Shown: positions 52,359 to 62,232, counted from the stretch's first letter. The stretch: 64,000 bases of DNA from Rubellimicrobium sp. CFH 75288 (GCF_009904055.1 NZ_WYDP01000019.1:17872-81871), one strand, 5' to 3'. Program-made: numbers and translations. Notes: generated from the letters alone by a model not told the origin.

Positions 52359-52855
52359 TCCGCCCCCGGAGGGCAGGGCGCGGCCGCGCCCTCTCCGCCG
52401 ATCGCGGGGTGCTGGAGCACGTCGCCCGGCGCGATCCCGAGCCGGGCCGCCGTGCCGCCGTTGACCTCGAGCACGAACTGCACGTCCTCCCCGCCGGGGA
52501 TCGGCGTGCGGTCGAGCGGGATGGCATTCTCGTGGATGCGCGTCACGGTGCCGTCGGCGCCGGCAAAGATCATGTCGAGCGGGATCAGCGTGTTCTCCAT
52601 CCAGAAGGCGACCGACTGGGGCGCGTCATAGACGAAGAGCATCCCCTCGTAGGGACCGAGGCTCTCGACATGCATGAGACCCTGGGCGCGGGAGGGGGCG
52701 TCGTCGGCCACCTCGACCGTGAAGGCGGCGCGGCCGAACCCGCCGAGGACCGTCACCCGGTCCTCGCGGCATTCCGCCGCCGCGGCCGTGGCGGCCGCCA
52801 GGAGCGCCCCGAGGATCGCCCCGCTCAGCGGTCCTGCCGCGACGCGCTGTCCCAT
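52340..52855 (-). CDS. DUF192 exported protein
   Basis: This 171-residue protein has a signal peptide (to about AAAAE) and the DUF192 domain: FTVEVADDAPSRAQGLMHVESL, GMLFVYDAPQSVAFWMENTLIPLDMIF (shown in parts) and VQFVLEVNGGTAARLGIAPGD. The function is unknown. The ATG at 52855 lies within the end of the upstream cold-shock gene (31-base overlap), so the two are co-transcribed. Confidence 0.85.
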
Positions 52856-53361
52856 GCGAGCACCTCCACCGCCATGAGGCCGCGCCGGCCCTCGATCACC
52901 CGCAGGCCGATCGCCTCGCCCGGGACCAGATCGGCGAATCCCGACCGGCGCAGGACCTCGATATGCACGAACACGTCCGCCTCCGAGTTCCAGCAATTGG
53001 CAAAGCCGAAGCCCTTGGCCTTGTCAAACCACTTGACGCGCGCTGGTTCGACCGGGCGTGCGGCCAGCAGCGCAGGATCCATGTTGGCCAGATCGGCGAG
53101 GCCCGCGCCGGGGGGCGTCTCGGGCGGGGTGATGGCAAGCACGCTGGCCGCCTGGAAGCCCCGCTCGGTGCGGGCGACCTCCACCGTGATGGCCGATCCG
53201 TCGGCCACGGTGCCCTGGCCGAAGCTGCGCAGCACGTTGGCGTGAAGCAGGATGTCCGGTCCCCCGGATTCGGCAACAACGAAGCCGAATCCCTTGGCGG
53301 GATCGAACCATTTGACATGACCGCGGACGATCGGCCGTCCGTCCTGTTGTTCTTCGTTCAT
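52825..53361 (-). CDS. Two-domain cold-shock-family RNA/DNA-binding protein
   Basis: The 178-residue protein contains two cold-shock domains. The first (about 13-78) has VKWFDPAKGFGFV, and the second (about 107-172) VKWFDKAKGFGFA with VFVHIEVLRRSG. CSDs bind single-stranded nucleic acid through these RNP-like motifs. The second domain is variant (NCWNSEADVFVH). Double-CSD proteins are common in alphaproteobacteria and act as RNA chaperones or stationary-phase factors. It overlaps the DUF192 gene, which gives an operon. Confidence 0.88.
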   Translation of the reverse strand: MNEEQQDGRPIVRGHVKWFDPAKGFGFVVAESGGPDILLHANVLRSFGQGTVADGSAITVEVARTERGFQAASVLAITPPETPPGAGLADLANMDPALLAARPVEPARVKWFDKAKGFGFANCWNSEADVFVHIEVLRRSGFADLVPGEAIGLRVIEGRRGLMAVEVLAWDSASRQDR

Positions 53362-53481
53362 CTCGTTCCCGCTGCGGCCCGATGCCTGGTGCCGCTCCTG
53401 TGATGGGACGTCCCGACCGACACAAACGAAACAGGATCGCACCTAACCGCAGAAGGCGCCGCCGGTCACGCCTTTCTTGGA

Positions 53482-54096
53482 TCATGGATGGAGGCGCTGG
53501 ATGTCCCAGCCGGGCGCCTCCGGCCTCCGTCGCCAGCGGAAGCGGTCGTGCAGCCGGAAGGCGCCGTCCGCCCAGAACTCGATCTCCACGGGCTCGATGC
53601 GGAACCCCCCCCAGAAGGGCGGGCGCGGCGGGTCGGTGCCGAACCGCGCCGCCATCCGCGCCGCCTCGGCCATCAACGCGGCCCGGGAGGCGAGCGGCTC
53701 GGACTGACGCGAGGCCCAGGCGCCGAGGCGGCTCTTGAGCGAGCGCGAGGCGAAATAGGCGTCGGCGCGGGGACCGTCCTCGCGCCGGGCATGGCCGCGC
53801 ACCCGGATCTGGCGGCGCAGGGACTTCCAGTGCATCACGAAGGCCGCGCGTCCCGTCCCCTCGATCTCGCGCGCCTTGGCGCTGCCGTAGTTCGTGTAGA
53901 ACACGAACCCTCCCCCCGGTCCCTCCTCGATCTCCTTGAGCAGGACCATGCGGACATTGGGCATGCCCTCGGCGTCCACCGTCGCCAACGCGATCGCGTT
54001 GGGGTCGTTGGGCTCCGTCCGCTCCGCCTCGGCAAGCCAGAGGCGCGCCAGGGCCAGCGGGTCGTCGCCTGCGAAGATGCCTGTCCGGTCGCTCAT
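53482..54096 (-). CDS. pdxH: Pyridoxamine 5'-phosphate oxidase
   Basis: A 204-residue FMN enzyme with [45 protein letters not shown], the [11 protein letters not shown] segment and the C-terminal [17 protein letters not shown] ending. It oxidises pyridoxine/pyridoxamine 5'-phosphate to pyridoxal 5'-phosphate. Length and motifs are normal. It is divergent from fabI. Confidence 0.94.
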   Translation of the reverse strand: MSDRTGIFAGDDPLALARLWLAEAERTEPNDPNAIALATVDAEGMPNVRMVLLKEIEEGPGGGFVFYTNYGSAKAREIEGTGRAAFVMHWKSLRRQIRVRGHARREDGPRADAYFASRSLKSRLGAWASRQSEPLASRAALMAEAARMAARFGTDPPRPPFWGGFRIEPVEIEFWADGAFRLHDRFRWRRRPEAPGWDIQRLHP

Positions 54097-54169
54097 CCGC
54101 CCTCCAGATCCTTGGCCTAGTGCCGTTCCTTTGTCCGATCAAGGGCCGCAGCGCCGCGCCGGCCGGCCC

Positions 54170-54198
54170 TTGCCGCCCTCCGGCGCTTCGCCTAGGAA
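54170..54198 (+). promoter_or_regulatory. Putative fabI promoter
   Basis: TTGCCG (54170-54175) and TAGGAA (54193-54198) are 17 bases apart, 34 bases before the fabI ATG. This is the TTGNNN/TAGNNN style seen elsewhere in the window. Confidence 0.45.
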
Positions 54199-54232
54199 CA
54201 ATCCGACCGCGGCGGAAGGGGAACGGGCGCCG

Positions 54233-55048
54233 ATGCCATCCGATCTGATGCAGGGCCGGCGCGGCCTCGTCATGGGTCTCGCCAACGACAAGTCGATCGC
54301 CTGGGGCATCGCCCGGGTGGCCCATGCGCACGGCGCCGAACTGGCCTTCTCCTATCAGGGCGAGGCGCTTCTCAAGCGCGTGGCGCCACTGGCGGCGGAG
54401 GTGGGCTCGGACATCGTGCTGCCCTGCGACGTGGCCGACATGGACTCGATGGACGCGCTGTTCGCGGCCCTGCGCGAACGGTGGGGGCGGCTCGACTTCC
54501 TGGTCCACGCGATCGGCTTTTCGGACAAGAACGAGCTGCGCGGGCGCTATGTGGACACGTCGCGGAGCAACTTCCTCACCTCCATGGACATCTCGGTCTA
54601 TTCCTTCACGGCCGCGGTGCAGCGCGCCTCGGCGCTGATGACGGAAGGGGGATCCTGCCTCACCCTCACCTATTACGGGGCCGAGCGGGTGATGCCGCAT
54701 TACAACGTCATGGGCGTGGCCAAGGCCGCGCTCGAAGCCTCGGTGCGCTACATGGCCGAGGATCTGGGCAAGGACGGCATCCGCGTGAACGCGATCAGCG
54801 CGGGACCGATCAAGACGCTCGCCGCCTCGGGCATCGGGGACTTCCGCTACATCCTCAAGTGGAACGAGCTGAACTCGCCCCTGCGGCGCAACGTCAGCCA
54901 GGAGGAGGTGGGCAAGGCCGCGCTGTTTCTGCTGTCGGACCTCGGGTCGGGGACGACGGGCGAGGTGCTGCATGTCGATGCGGGCTACCATGTCGTCGGC
55001 ATGAAGGCGGTGGACGCGCCCGACATCAGCGTGGTCAGGGGCGAGTAG
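54233..55048 (+). CDS. fabI: Enoyl-[acyl-carrier-protein] reductase (NADH)
   Basis: The 271-residue FabI shows [17 protein letters not shown] for NADH, the active-site [22 protein letters not shown] (Y-x6-Y...M-x3-K pattern) and [18 protein letters not shown]. It reduces enoyl-ACP in the final step of each fatty-acid elongation cycle and is the target of triclosan-type inhibitors. The ATG at 54233 is used; an ATG at codon 6 is possible. Confidence 0.94.
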   Translation: MPSDLMQGRRGLVMGLANDKSIAWGIARVAHAHGAELAFSYQGEALLKRVAPLAAEVGSDIVLPCDVADMDSMDALFAALRERWGRLDFLVHAIGFSDKNELRGRYVDTSRSNFLTSMDISVYSFTAAVQRASALMTEGGSCLTLTYYGAERVMPHYNVMGVAKAALEASVRYMAEDLGKDGIRVNAISAGPIKTLAASGIGDFRYILKWNELNSPLRRNVSQEEVGKAALFLLSDLGSGTTGEVLHVDAGYHVVGMKAVDAPDISVVRGE

Positions 55049-55053
55049 CGGGG

Positions 55054-55677
55054 ATGGAGGGGATCGGGGCCGCACCGACCCTCGCGCAGATGGGGCTGTT
55101 CGTGGTCACGCTGTCGCTCGCGATCCTGTCGCCGGGGCCGGGGATCGTCGCCGTGTCGCGGGCGGCGGCGCAGAGGGGGCGGCGGGACGCCACGCCCTAT
55201 GCGCTGGGCCTGGCCTTCGGGGCGTCGCTGTGGTGCCTGATGGCGCTTCTGGGCCTGGCGGTGCTGTTCGAGACCGCCCCCCTTCTGCTGCGCGCGCTGT
55301 TTGTCGCCGGGGGTGCCTATCTCGTCTGGGTGGGCTGGCGGATGTGGCAGGGGGCGGACGACCCGCCCCCCACCGGACCCGCCGAACGGGGCGAGGGGTT
55401 CGGGGCGGGCCTCCTGCTCAACCTCGCCAATCCCAAGCCGGGGCTCTTCTATGCCTCGGTGCTGGTGGCGGTCTTTCCCGACCTCGGGGGCTTCGGGGCG
55501 CGGGCCGCGGTCTATTCCGTCGCGCTCTCGGTCGAGCTGCTGTTCTATCTGGGCCTGGCCGCGCTGATGGCGACGGCGGCGGTCAGGGGGCGCTATTTCG
55601 CGGCCAAGCCGCTGATCGACCGCGCGGCGGGCCTTGTCGTCGCGCTGCTGGGCGCACTGTTGCTGTTCCGCCTCTGA
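55054..55677 (+). CDS. LysE-family amino-acid exporter
   Basis: This 207-residue protein has six predicted helices and the LysE/RhtB signature [23 protein letters not shown] plus [23 protein letters not shown]. The family exports amino acids or homoserine lactones; the substrate is unknown. It starts five bases after fabI and is followed by gpt eight bases later, so these three genes probably form an operon. Confidence 0.87.
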   Translation: MEGIGAAPTLAQMGLFVVTLSLAILSPGPGIVAVSRAAAQRGRRDATPYALGLAFGASLWCLMALLGLAVLFETAPLLLRALFVAGGAYLVWVGWRMWQGADDPPPTGPAERGEGFGAGLLLNLANPKPGLFYASVLVAVFPDLGGFGARAAVYSVALSVELLFYLGLAALMATAAVRGRYFAAKPLIDRAAGLVVALLGALLLFRL

Positions 55678-55685
55678 GAGCCGTC

Positions 55686-56204
55686 ATGTCCGACCCTTCC
55701 CGCTCCGACCGGCTGCCCCACGAGAAGGGGTTCCACATCTCCTGGGACCAGATCCACCGCGACAGCCGGGCGCTGGCCTGGCGGCTGGACGGTCAGGGGC
55801 CCGACGACGGCGCCTGGCGGGCGGTCGTCGCGGTCACGCGCGGCGGCATGGCCCCGGCGATGATCGTCAGCCGCGAACTCGGCATCCGCACCGTGGACAC
55901 GATCAGCGTCAGGTCCTACGACCACCAGACGCAATCGGAAGCGGTCATCCTCAAGGCGCCGGACGCCGCGCTGATGGGCGACGGGACGGGCATCCTGATC
56001 GTGGACGACCTGGTGGATTCCGGCAAGACCCTGGAACTGGTCCGGCGGATGTATCCCCGCGCCCATTTCGCTACCGTCTATGCCAAGCCCAAGGGCAAGC
56101 CGCAGGTGGACACCTATGTCACCGAGGTGTCGCAGGACACCTGGATCTTCTTTCCGTGGGACATGGCCCTGCAATACGTGGAGCCCTACCGGGGCCGCGA
56201 CTGA
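55686..56204 (+). CDS. gpt: Xanthine phosphoribosyltransferase
   Basis: The 172-residue type I PRTase has [19 protein letters not shown] at the start, the PRPP-binding loop [16 protein letters not shown] and a C-terminal [12 protein letters not shown]. This is the Gpt pattern, salvaging xanthine and guanine to XMP and GMP. It lies downstream of the LysE-type gene. The following 78 bases hold an inverted repeat (ACCGGA at 56240 and TCCGGT at 56255) with no T tract. Confidence 0.9.
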   Translation: MSDPSRSDRLPHEKGFHISWDQIHRDSRALAWRLDGQGPDDGAWRAVVAVTRGGMAPAMIVSRELGIRTVDTISVRSYDHQTQSEAVILKAPDAALMGDGTGILIVDDLVDSGKTLELVRRMYPRAHFATVYAKPKGKPQVDTYVTEVSQDTWIFFPWDMALQYVEPYRGRD

Positions 56205-56282
56205 CCCCCCGATTCGCCCCGGCCCGATCCCCTTGTAGCACCGGACGGTTACCATCCGGTTAACGGCGCGGAGGATTCGCCC

Positions 56283-57470
56283 ATGCTTTCGCCCGGCCCC
56301 CTGCCCCGCACCGCCGTCACGCTGGCGCCCCCCGTGATGGAGGCGAGGCGCTGGCTGGAGGGCGTGACCTTTCCGCCCGACCGGCCGCTTCTCAACGTGA
56401 GCCAGGCCGCCCCCGTGGACCCGCCGCCCGCGCCGCTGCGCGAGGCCATGGCGCGCATGGTGCTGGAGGAGGCGGAGACCCATCTCTACGGGCCCGTCCT
56501 CGGCCTGCCCGCGCTGCGCGAGGCGGTGGCGGCGCGCTGGAGCGCGGCCTATGGCGGGAGGGTCGCGCCCGCGCAGGTCGCGATCACCGCCGGCTGCAAC
56601 CAAGCCTATTGCGCGGCGCTGGCCACGCTGGCGGGCGAGGGGGACGAGGTGATCCTGCCGGTGCCGTGGTACTTCAACCACCGGATGTGGAACGACATGG
56701 CGGGGCTGCGCACCGTGGCGCTTTCCACCGATCGCGACCTCCTGCCCGACCCGGAGGAGGCCGCGGCCCTGATCGGGCCGCGCACGCGGGCGATCGTGCT
56801 CGTCTCGCCCAACAATCCGGGGGGGGCGGAATATCCCGAGGACGTGGTGGCGGCCTTTGCCGCGCTGTGCCGCGACCGGGGAATCGCGCTGGTCCTGGAC
56901 GAGACCTATCGCGACTTCGACGCGCGCGGGGGGGCGCCGCACGCGCTGTTCGCCGACCCGGACTGGGACCGGACGCTGATCCATCTCTATTCCTTCTCCA
57001 AGGCCTACCGGCTGACGGGGCACCGGGTGGGGGCGATGGTCGCGTCCGAGGCGCGGCTCGCGGAGGCGGAAAAGTTCCTCGACACCGTGGCGATCTGCCC
57101 GCCGGCTCTGGGCCAGAAGGCGGCGCTGTGGGGGCTCGGGCATCTGGGCGAGTGGGTCGCGGGCGAACGGCGCGAGATCCTGGCCCGGCGCGAGGCGCTG
57201 GCGGCGGGCTGGGCCCCCCTGGCCGCGCGCGGCTGGCGGTTGCGGGGCTGCGGAGCCTATTTCGCCTGGGCCGAGCATCCGTTCGCCGAGAATTCGGCGA
57301 CGCTCGCCCGCCGGCTGGTGCGCGAGGCGGGGGTGCTGCTGCTGCCGGGGACGATGTTCGCGCCCGAGGGGGACGCGCGCGGGCTGCGGGGCGTGCGGAT
57401 CGCCTTTGCCAATGTGGACCGGGCGGGGATCGCGGCGCTGATCGGGCGGCTGGAGGCGGTGGGGCCCTGA
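56283..57470 (+). CDS. Class I/II PLP-dependent aminotransferase
   Basis: A 395-residue fold-type I aminotransferase: AITAGCNQAYCAALATLAGEGDEV, SPNNPGGAEYP (phosphate/PLP region), VLDETYRDF (Asp/Tyr contacting PLP) and the PLP lysine in SFSKAYRLTGHRVGAM. It makes or degrades an amino acid with 2-oxoglutarate or pyruvate as partner. The specificity is unknown. The ATG follows CGGAGGATTCGCCC. Confidence 0.86.
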   Translation: MLSPGPLPRTAVTLAPPVMEARRWLEGVTFPPDRPLLNVSQAAPVDPPPAPLREAMARMVLEEAETHLYGPVLGLPALREAVAARWSAAYGGRVAPAQVAITAGCNQAYCAALATLAGEGDEVILPVPWYFNHRMWNDMAGLRTVALSTDRDLLPDPEEAAALIGPRTRAIVLVSPNNPGGAEYPEDVVAAFAALCRDRGIALVLDETYRDFDARGGAPHALFADPDWDRTLIHLYSFSKAYRLTGHRVGAMVASEARLAEAEKFLDTVAICPPALGQKAALWGLGHLGEWVAGERREILARREALAAGWAPLAARGWRLRGCGAYFAWAEHPFAENSATLARRLVREAGVLLLPGTMFAPEGDARGLRGVRIAFANVDRAGIAALIGRLEAVGP

Positions 57471-57545
57471 GCGGGGGCGCGGCCTCGTGCCTTGCGCCGC
57501 GGGAGGGGGCCGCCTAGACAGGCCGCCAGCCCAAGGGAGCGGAGC

Positions 57546-59387
57546 ATGGCGGCACGGCGCGGCAGGCGGATCTCTGTCTGGATCATTCTCGGCCTTCTGG
57601 TGCTCGGCCTCGGCGGGTGGTTCGGCGAGGGGGCGGTGCGCGGCCGGGCCGGCACGATCGGGAGCGTGGACGGGCTCGGGATCGATGCGCAGGTCTATGC
57701 CAACAGCCTGCGCAACCGCATCCAGGCCATCGAGGCGCAGACGGGCCAGCCCCTGTCCTTCGCCGAGGCGCAGGCGCTCGGGCTCGACCGGCTGGTTCTG
57801 GGGGGTCTGGTCGCGCAGCGGGCGATGGATGCGGAGGCCGCCCGGCTCGGCCTGTCGGTGGGCGATGCGCGCGTGGCCGAGGCGGTGCGCGCGAGCCCGG
57901 CCTTTGCCGGGATGGACGGCGGATTCGACCGCGAGATGTATCGCGAGCAGCTGCGCCGCAACGGTCTGACCGAGGCGCAGTTCGAGCGGATGCTGCGCGA
58001 GGATTCGGCGCGCGGCGTCCTGCAGGCCGCCGTGGCGGGCGGCGTGCCCGCCGAGGAGGAGGCCGCCGCCCGGATCGCGGCGCATCTGGCCGAGCGGCGC
58101 GTCGTGACCTGGGCCCGTCTGCCCGCCGATGCCGTGCCCGTCCCCCCCCTGCCCGACGAGGCGGGCCTGCGCGCCTTCTGGGAGGCCCATCCGGAGCGCT
58201 TCACGACACCCGAACGGCGGCGCATCACCTATGCCGCGCTGACGCCCGAGCGGCTGCAGGCGCAGGTGCCGGTGGAGGAGGCCGAGCTGCGCGCGCTCTA
58301 CGAGAGCCGGCGGGCCGAGTTCGTGCTGGAGGAGCGCCGCCTGGTCGAGCGGCTGGTCTATCCCGACGCGGCCGAGGCCGAGGCCGCGCGCGCGCGGCTC
58401 GATGCCGGGGAGGCGGGGTTCGAGGCGCTGGTGGCCGAGCGGGGGCTGCGGCTGTCGGACGTGGATCTGGGCGATGCGACTCGGGCCGAGCTGGGCGGGG
58501 CGGCCGATGCCGTGTTCGCGGCCGAGCCGGGCGACGTGGTGGGCCCCCTGGAGACGCCGCTGGGACCGGCGCTGTTCCGGGTCAATGCCGTTCTGGCGGC
58601 GCAGGAAACCCCCTTCGAGGAGGCCGCGCCCGCGCTGCGCGACGAGCTGACCCATCAGGCGGCGCGCCGGCTGATCGCCGGGGAGATCGCGCAGGTGGAG
58701 GACCTGATCGCCGGGGGCGCGACACCCGAGGACGTGGCCGAGCGGACGGCCTTCGAGCTGGGCACGATGGTCTGGTCGGAGGGTGTCACGGAGGGGATGG
58801 CCGCCTATGCGCCCTTCCGCGAGGCCGCCGCGGCGGCGACGGAGGGCGGCTTTCCCCGCCTCGTCACGCTGGAAGACGGGGGCGCCTTCGTCCTGCGCCT
58901 CGACGGGATCGAACCGCCGGCCCTGAGGCCCTTCGAGGAGGCCCGCGCCGACGTGGCAGCGGCCTGGCGCGAGCAGGCGCGGAGCGAGGCGCTCCTGACG
59001 GAGGCGGAGCGGCGCGCGGGACTGATCGCGGGGGGGACATCCTTCGAGGAGGCGGGGCTCGAGCCGCGGCAGGAGCCGGCCTTGACCCGGCGCGACTTCG
59101 TGGAGGGCACGGTGCCCGACTTCATGACCGCGGCCTTCGCGCTGGAGCCGGGGGAGACGCGCGTGCTGCCCGCGGCGGACGGGGCGCTGATCCTGCGGCT
59201 CGACCGGGTGGAGCCCGCGGCCGAGACCGACCCCGCCCGTCTGGCCCAGCAGCTGGCGCTTGCCGCGCAGTTCCGGGCCACGACGACGCAGGACATCTAC
59301 GAGGCCTTTGCCGCCCGACTGGCGGCGGATGCCGATCTGCGGATCGACGAGGGGGCGCTTGCCTCCGTGCATGCGCAGTTCCGCTGA
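57546..59387 (+). CDS. SurA/PpiD-like periplasmic peptidyl-prolyl isomerase
   Basis: The 613-residue protein has a single N-terminal membrane anchor (about 9-27), a SurA_N-type helical chaperone domain (about 36-165), a parvulin-like central domain (GFEALVAERGLRLSDVDLGDATRAELG, in parts) and a long helical C-terminus. PpiD-type proteins sit at the Sec exit and help fold outer-membrane and secreted proteins. The ATG at 57546 follows GGGAGCGGAGC. Its TGA overlaps the trpE ATG by one base (TGATG), so trpE is translationally coupled to it. Confidence 0.86.
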   Translation: MAARRGRRISVWIILGLLVLGLGGWFGEGAVRGRAGTIGSVDGLGIDAQVYANSLRNRIQAIEAQTGQPLSFAEAQALGLDRLVLGGLVAQRAMDAEAARLGLSVGDARVAEAVRASPAFAGMDGGFDREMYREQLRRNGLTEAQFERMLREDSARGVLQAAVAGGVPAEEEAAARIAAHLAERRVVTWARLPADAVPVPPLPDEAGLRAFWEAHPERFTTPERRRITYAALTPERLQAQVPVEEAELRALYESRRAEFVLEERRLVERLVYPDAAEAEAARARLDAGEAGFEALVAERGLRLSDVDLGDATRAELGGAADAVFAAEPGDVVGPLETPLGPALFRVNAVLAAQETPFEEAAPALRDELTHQAARRLIAGEIAQVEDLIAGGATPEDVAERTAFELGTMVWSEGVTEGMAAYAPFREAAAAATEGGFPRLVTLEDGGAFVLRLDGIEPPALRPFEEARADVAAAWREQARSEALLTEAERRAGLIAGGTSFEEAGLEPRQEPALTRRDFVEGTVPDFMTAAFALEPGETRVLPAADGALILRLDRVEPAAETDPARLAQQLALAAQFRATTTQDIYEAFAARLAADADLRIDEGALASVHAQFR

Positions 59388-60898
59388 TGCCGCTTCTGCC
59401 CGATTTCGACCGCTTCCGCGAAGGCTTCGAGCGCGGCGAGAACCAGGTGGTCTGGACGCGTCTGGCCGCCGACCTCGACACGCCCGTGTCGGTGATGCTC
59501 AAGCTCGGGGGGGCGGGGCGGCACAGCTTCGTGCTGGAAAGCGTCACCGGCGGCGAGGTGCGGGGGCGCTATTCCATCGTCGGGCTGAACCCGGACCTGG
59601 TCTGGGAATGCCGGGGGCGGCAGGCGCGGATCAACCGCGCGGCGCGCTGGGACGACGACGCCTGGGAGAGCGCGGGCGACGACCCCCTGGCCGCCCTGCG
59701 CGCGCTTCTGGCCGAAAGCCGCATCCGCCTGCCCGAGGGGCTGCCCCCGGCGGCGGCGGGGTTGTTCGGCTATCTGGGCTACGACACGGTGCGCTGGGTC
59801 GAGCACCTGCCCGACGACCGGCCCGATCCCCTGGGCCTGCCCGATGCGGTGCTCCTGCGGCCCTCGGTCGTGGCGGTGCTGGACGGGGTCAAGGGCGACG
59901 TGATCCTGGTCTCGCCCGCCTGGGCGGGAAGCGGCCTGTCGGCGCGCGCCGCCTATGCGCAGGCGGCCGAGCGGGTGCGCGACGCCGAGCGCGCGCTCGA
60001 GCGCGGGGTGCCGGCCGCGCCGCGCGCGCTGGGCGCGCCCCGTCCCCCCGCACCGCCCGTGTCGAACTTTTCCAAGGCGGAGTTCATCGCCGCCGTCGAG
60101 CGCGCCAAGGAGTACATCCGCGCGGGCGACATCTTCCAGGTCGTGCCGGCGCAGCGCTGGACCCAGCCCTTCCACGAGCCGCCCTTCGCGCTCTACCGCT
60201 CGCTCCGGCGGACGAATCCGTCGCCCTTCATGTTCTTCTTCAACTTCGGGCCCTTCCAGGTCGTCGGCGCCTCGCCCGAGATCCTGGTTCGCGTCATGGG
60301 CGGCGAGGTGACGATCCGGCCCATCGCCGGCACGCGGCCCCGCGGGCGCACGCCCGAGGAGGACCGCGCGCACGAGCGCGACCTGCTCTCGGACCAGAAG
60401 GAGCGGGCCGAGCACCTGATGCTGCTGGACCTGGGCCGCAACGATGTGGGGCGGGTCGCGCGGCCCGGCACGGTGCGGCCGACCGAGACCTTTGTCATCG
60501 AGCGCTACAGCCACGTCATGCACATCGTCTCCAACGTGGTGGGCGAGCTGCGCGAGGGGGAGGACGCGCTCTCGGCGCTGATGGCGGGGATGCCGGCAGG
60601 CACGGTGTCGGGGGCGCCCAAGGTGCGGGCGATGCAGATCATCGACGAGCTCGAACCCGAGAAGCGCGGGATCTACGGGGGCGGGGTGGGGTATTTCAGC
60701 GCGGGGGGCGACATGGACATGTGCATCGCGCTGCGCACGGCCGTGCTGGTGGGCGAGAAGCTGCATATCCAGGCGGGCGCGGGGATCGTGCAGGACAGCG
60801 ACCCCGAGCGCGAATGGGAGGAAACGGTCCACAAGTCTGGCGCCATCCGCCGCGCGGCCGAGGAGGCGGCGATGTTCGGGGGCGAGGGGAACCGCTAG
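59387..60898 (+). CDS. trpE: Anthranilate synthase component I
   Basis: A 503-residue chorismate-utilising enzyme with the tryptophan-feedback segment SFVLESVTGGEVRGRYSIVG (the LLES motif appears as VLES), IFQVVPAQRWTQPF, PIAGTRPRGRTPEED, MLLDLGRNDVGRV, the GAPKVRAMQIIDELEP loop and GGVGYFSAGGDMDMCIALRT. It converts chorismate plus ammonia/glutamine to anthranilate with TrpG. No trpG, D or C follows, because dusA converges at a shared CTAG stop. No Trp leader peptide is visible. Confidence 0.94.
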   Translation: MPLLPDFDRFREGFERGENQVVWTRLAADLDTPVSVMLKLGGAGRHSFVLESVTGGEVRGRYSIVGLNPDLVWECRGRQARINRAARWDDDAWESAGDDPLAALRALLAESRIRLPEGLPPAAAGLFGYLGYDTVRWVEHLPDDRPDPLGLPDAVLLRPSVVAVLDGVKGDVILVSPAWAGSGLSARAAYAQAAERVRDAERALERGVPAAPRALGAPRPPAPPVSNFSKAEFIAAVERAKEYIRAGDIFQVVPAQRWTQPFHEPPFALYRSLRRTNPSPFMFFFNFGPFQVVGASPEILVRVMGGEVTIRPIAGTRPRGRTPEEDRAHERDLLSDQKERAEHLMLLDLGRNDVGRVARPGTVRPTETFVIERYSHVMHIVSNVVGELREGEDALSALMAGMPAGTVSGAPKVRAMQIIDELEPEKRGIYGGGVGYFSAGGDMDMCIALRTAVLVGEKLHIQAGAGIVQDSDPEREWEETVHKSGAIRRAAEEAAMFGGEGNR

Positions 60899-61932
60899 GC
60901 CGCCCGCGCGCCCTCGGCCTCCACGGCGGCCAGCGCGCGCAGCACCACCTCGGGGCCCGCCCCGCGCCGCCCCCCCTCCTCGGACAGGATGCGCCGCCAG
61001 GCGCGCGCGCCGGGCCGGCCAGCGAACAGGCCCAGCATGTGGCGCGTGGCGTCGTGGAGCCGCCCGCCCGCCCGGCGATGCGCCTCGAGATGGGGCAGGA
61101 AGGCCCGCACGGCGGCGGCCGGGTCGGGCTGGGGATCGGGCGCCCCCCAGACCGCGGAATCGGCCCGGCCGAGGATGTCCCAGGGCGCATGGTAGGCGGC
61201 GCGGCCGACCATCACGCCGTCGAGCCCCTGTGCGAGCCAGGCGCGCGCCTGCCCGAGCGAGGCGATGCCGCCGTTGAGCGACAGGTGCAGCTCGGGAAAG
61301 CGCGCCTTCATCCGCAGCACGAGGGGGTAATCGAGGGGCGGGATCTCCCGGTTCTCCCGGGGCGAGAGTCCCTGGAGCCAGGCCTTGCGCGCATGGACGA
61401 TCACGCGCCGCACGCCCGCGCCCGCCACCGCCTCGAGAAAGCGGGGCAGCGCCTCCTCGGGGTCCTGGTCGTCCACGCCGATGCGGCACTTGACGGTGAT
61501 CTCGGCCCCGGTGGCCTCGCGCATGGCGCGCAAGGCTAGGGCCACGCGGGCCGGCTCGCGCATGAGGACGGCGCCGAAGCAGCCCGACTGGACACGGTCG
61601 GAGGGGCAGCCGCAATTGAGGTTGACCTCGGAATAGCCGTAGCCCGCACCGATCGCCGCCGCGCGCGCGAGTTCGGACGGGTCCGACCCGCCGATCTGGA
61701 GCGCCACGGGCTGCTCGGAGGGCGCGAAGGCGAGCAGGCGGTCGCGGTCGCCGTGCAGGATGGCGGGGGCCGCGACCATCTCGGTGTAGAGGAGCGCGCG
61801 GGCCGAGAGCGTGCGGTGCAGCGCCCGGCAATGCCGGTCCGTCCAGTCCATCATGGGCGCGACCGAGAGCCGCGCGGCCTGGCGCAGGTCGGGCGGGGCG
61901 GCGGAACGGTCGGGCGGGGCGGTCATGCGCAT
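60895..61932 (-). CDS. dusA: tRNA-dihydrouridine synthase A
   Basis: This 345-residue FMN barrel enzyme reduces uridines in the tRNA D-loop. Motifs are the substrate loop RLSVAPMMDWTDRHCRALHR, ALQIGGSDP, the active-site Cys in NLNCGCPSDRVQSGCFGAVLM, KCRIGVDD, VHARKAWLQGLSPRENR and NGGI for FMN. Starts at 61932 and 61926 (both ATG) are equally possible. Its 5' end faces a P4-type integrase. The first coding region of dusA is a known attachment site for genomic islands, so the 5' codons may have been rebuilt by integration. Confidence 0.93.
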   Translation of the reverse strand: MRMTAPPDRSAAPPDLRQAARLSVAPMMDWTDRHCRALHRTLSARALLYTEMVAAPAILHGDRDRLLAFAPSEQPVALQIGGSDPSELARAAAIGAGYGYSEVNLNCGCPSDRVQSGCFGAVLMREPARVALALRAMREATGAEITVKCRIGVDDQDPEEALPRFLEAVAGAGVRRVIVHARKAWLQGLSPRENREIPPLDYPLVLRMKARFPELHLSLNGGIASLGQARAWLAQGLDGVMVGRAAYHAPWDILGRADSAVWGAPDPQPDPAAAVRAFLPHLEAHRRAGGRLHDATRHMLGLFAGRPGARAWRRILSEEGGRRGAGPEVVLRALAAVEAEGARAA

Positions 61933-62232
61933 CTGGTCGGGACGAAGGGGGCGGTGCGGATGGCGAGGCCCGCCTGCGGCTCCCCCGCCGTCGCGGGGGA
62001 AGGTTGCGGATCTCCGCCCGGCCCCGGTCCGGCGAGCGACCGTCTCAGAGGCGGATCAGACGGGGTGGACTCTGGCGCGCTGGGGAAGCGCCATCCGGCC
62101 TTCTGGCAGGTTCTGTCTTGTTCCATATCCCACATGCAGATCAGTCTTTTATGTTCAATGTGGCATGTTGAGTTCCGGCTTGTTCCGGCAGATCATGGGG
62201 GAAGGATTGGGGGAACAGATGGGATTGGGGTC
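61933..62232. other. Gap between dusA and the integrase: junction region
   Basis: The first ~170 bases are GC-rich like the chromosome and include a perfect 8-bp stem-loop (TCCCCCGC at 61981 with GCGGGGGA at 61993, 4-base loop). From about 62110 the base composition drops sharply. The octamer CTTGTTCC is directly repeated (62117-62124 and 62179-62186), and ACATGC/GCATGT form an inverted pair nearby; these are candidate arm sites or integrase promoter elements. No gene is recognised. Confidence 0.4.

Noticed and set aside
56240..56260. Inverted repeat ACCGGA/TCCGGT after gpt as a terminator
   Set aside because: The stem is only 6 bp and no T tract follows; termination cannot be supported.
55593..59372. 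1259-codon open frame on the minus strand
   Set aside because: It runs antisense across gpt, the aminotransferase and the foldase, is rich in His/Gly/Arg/Gln as expected for a GC-rich shadow frame, and has no domain, while the plus-strand genes are all recognisable.
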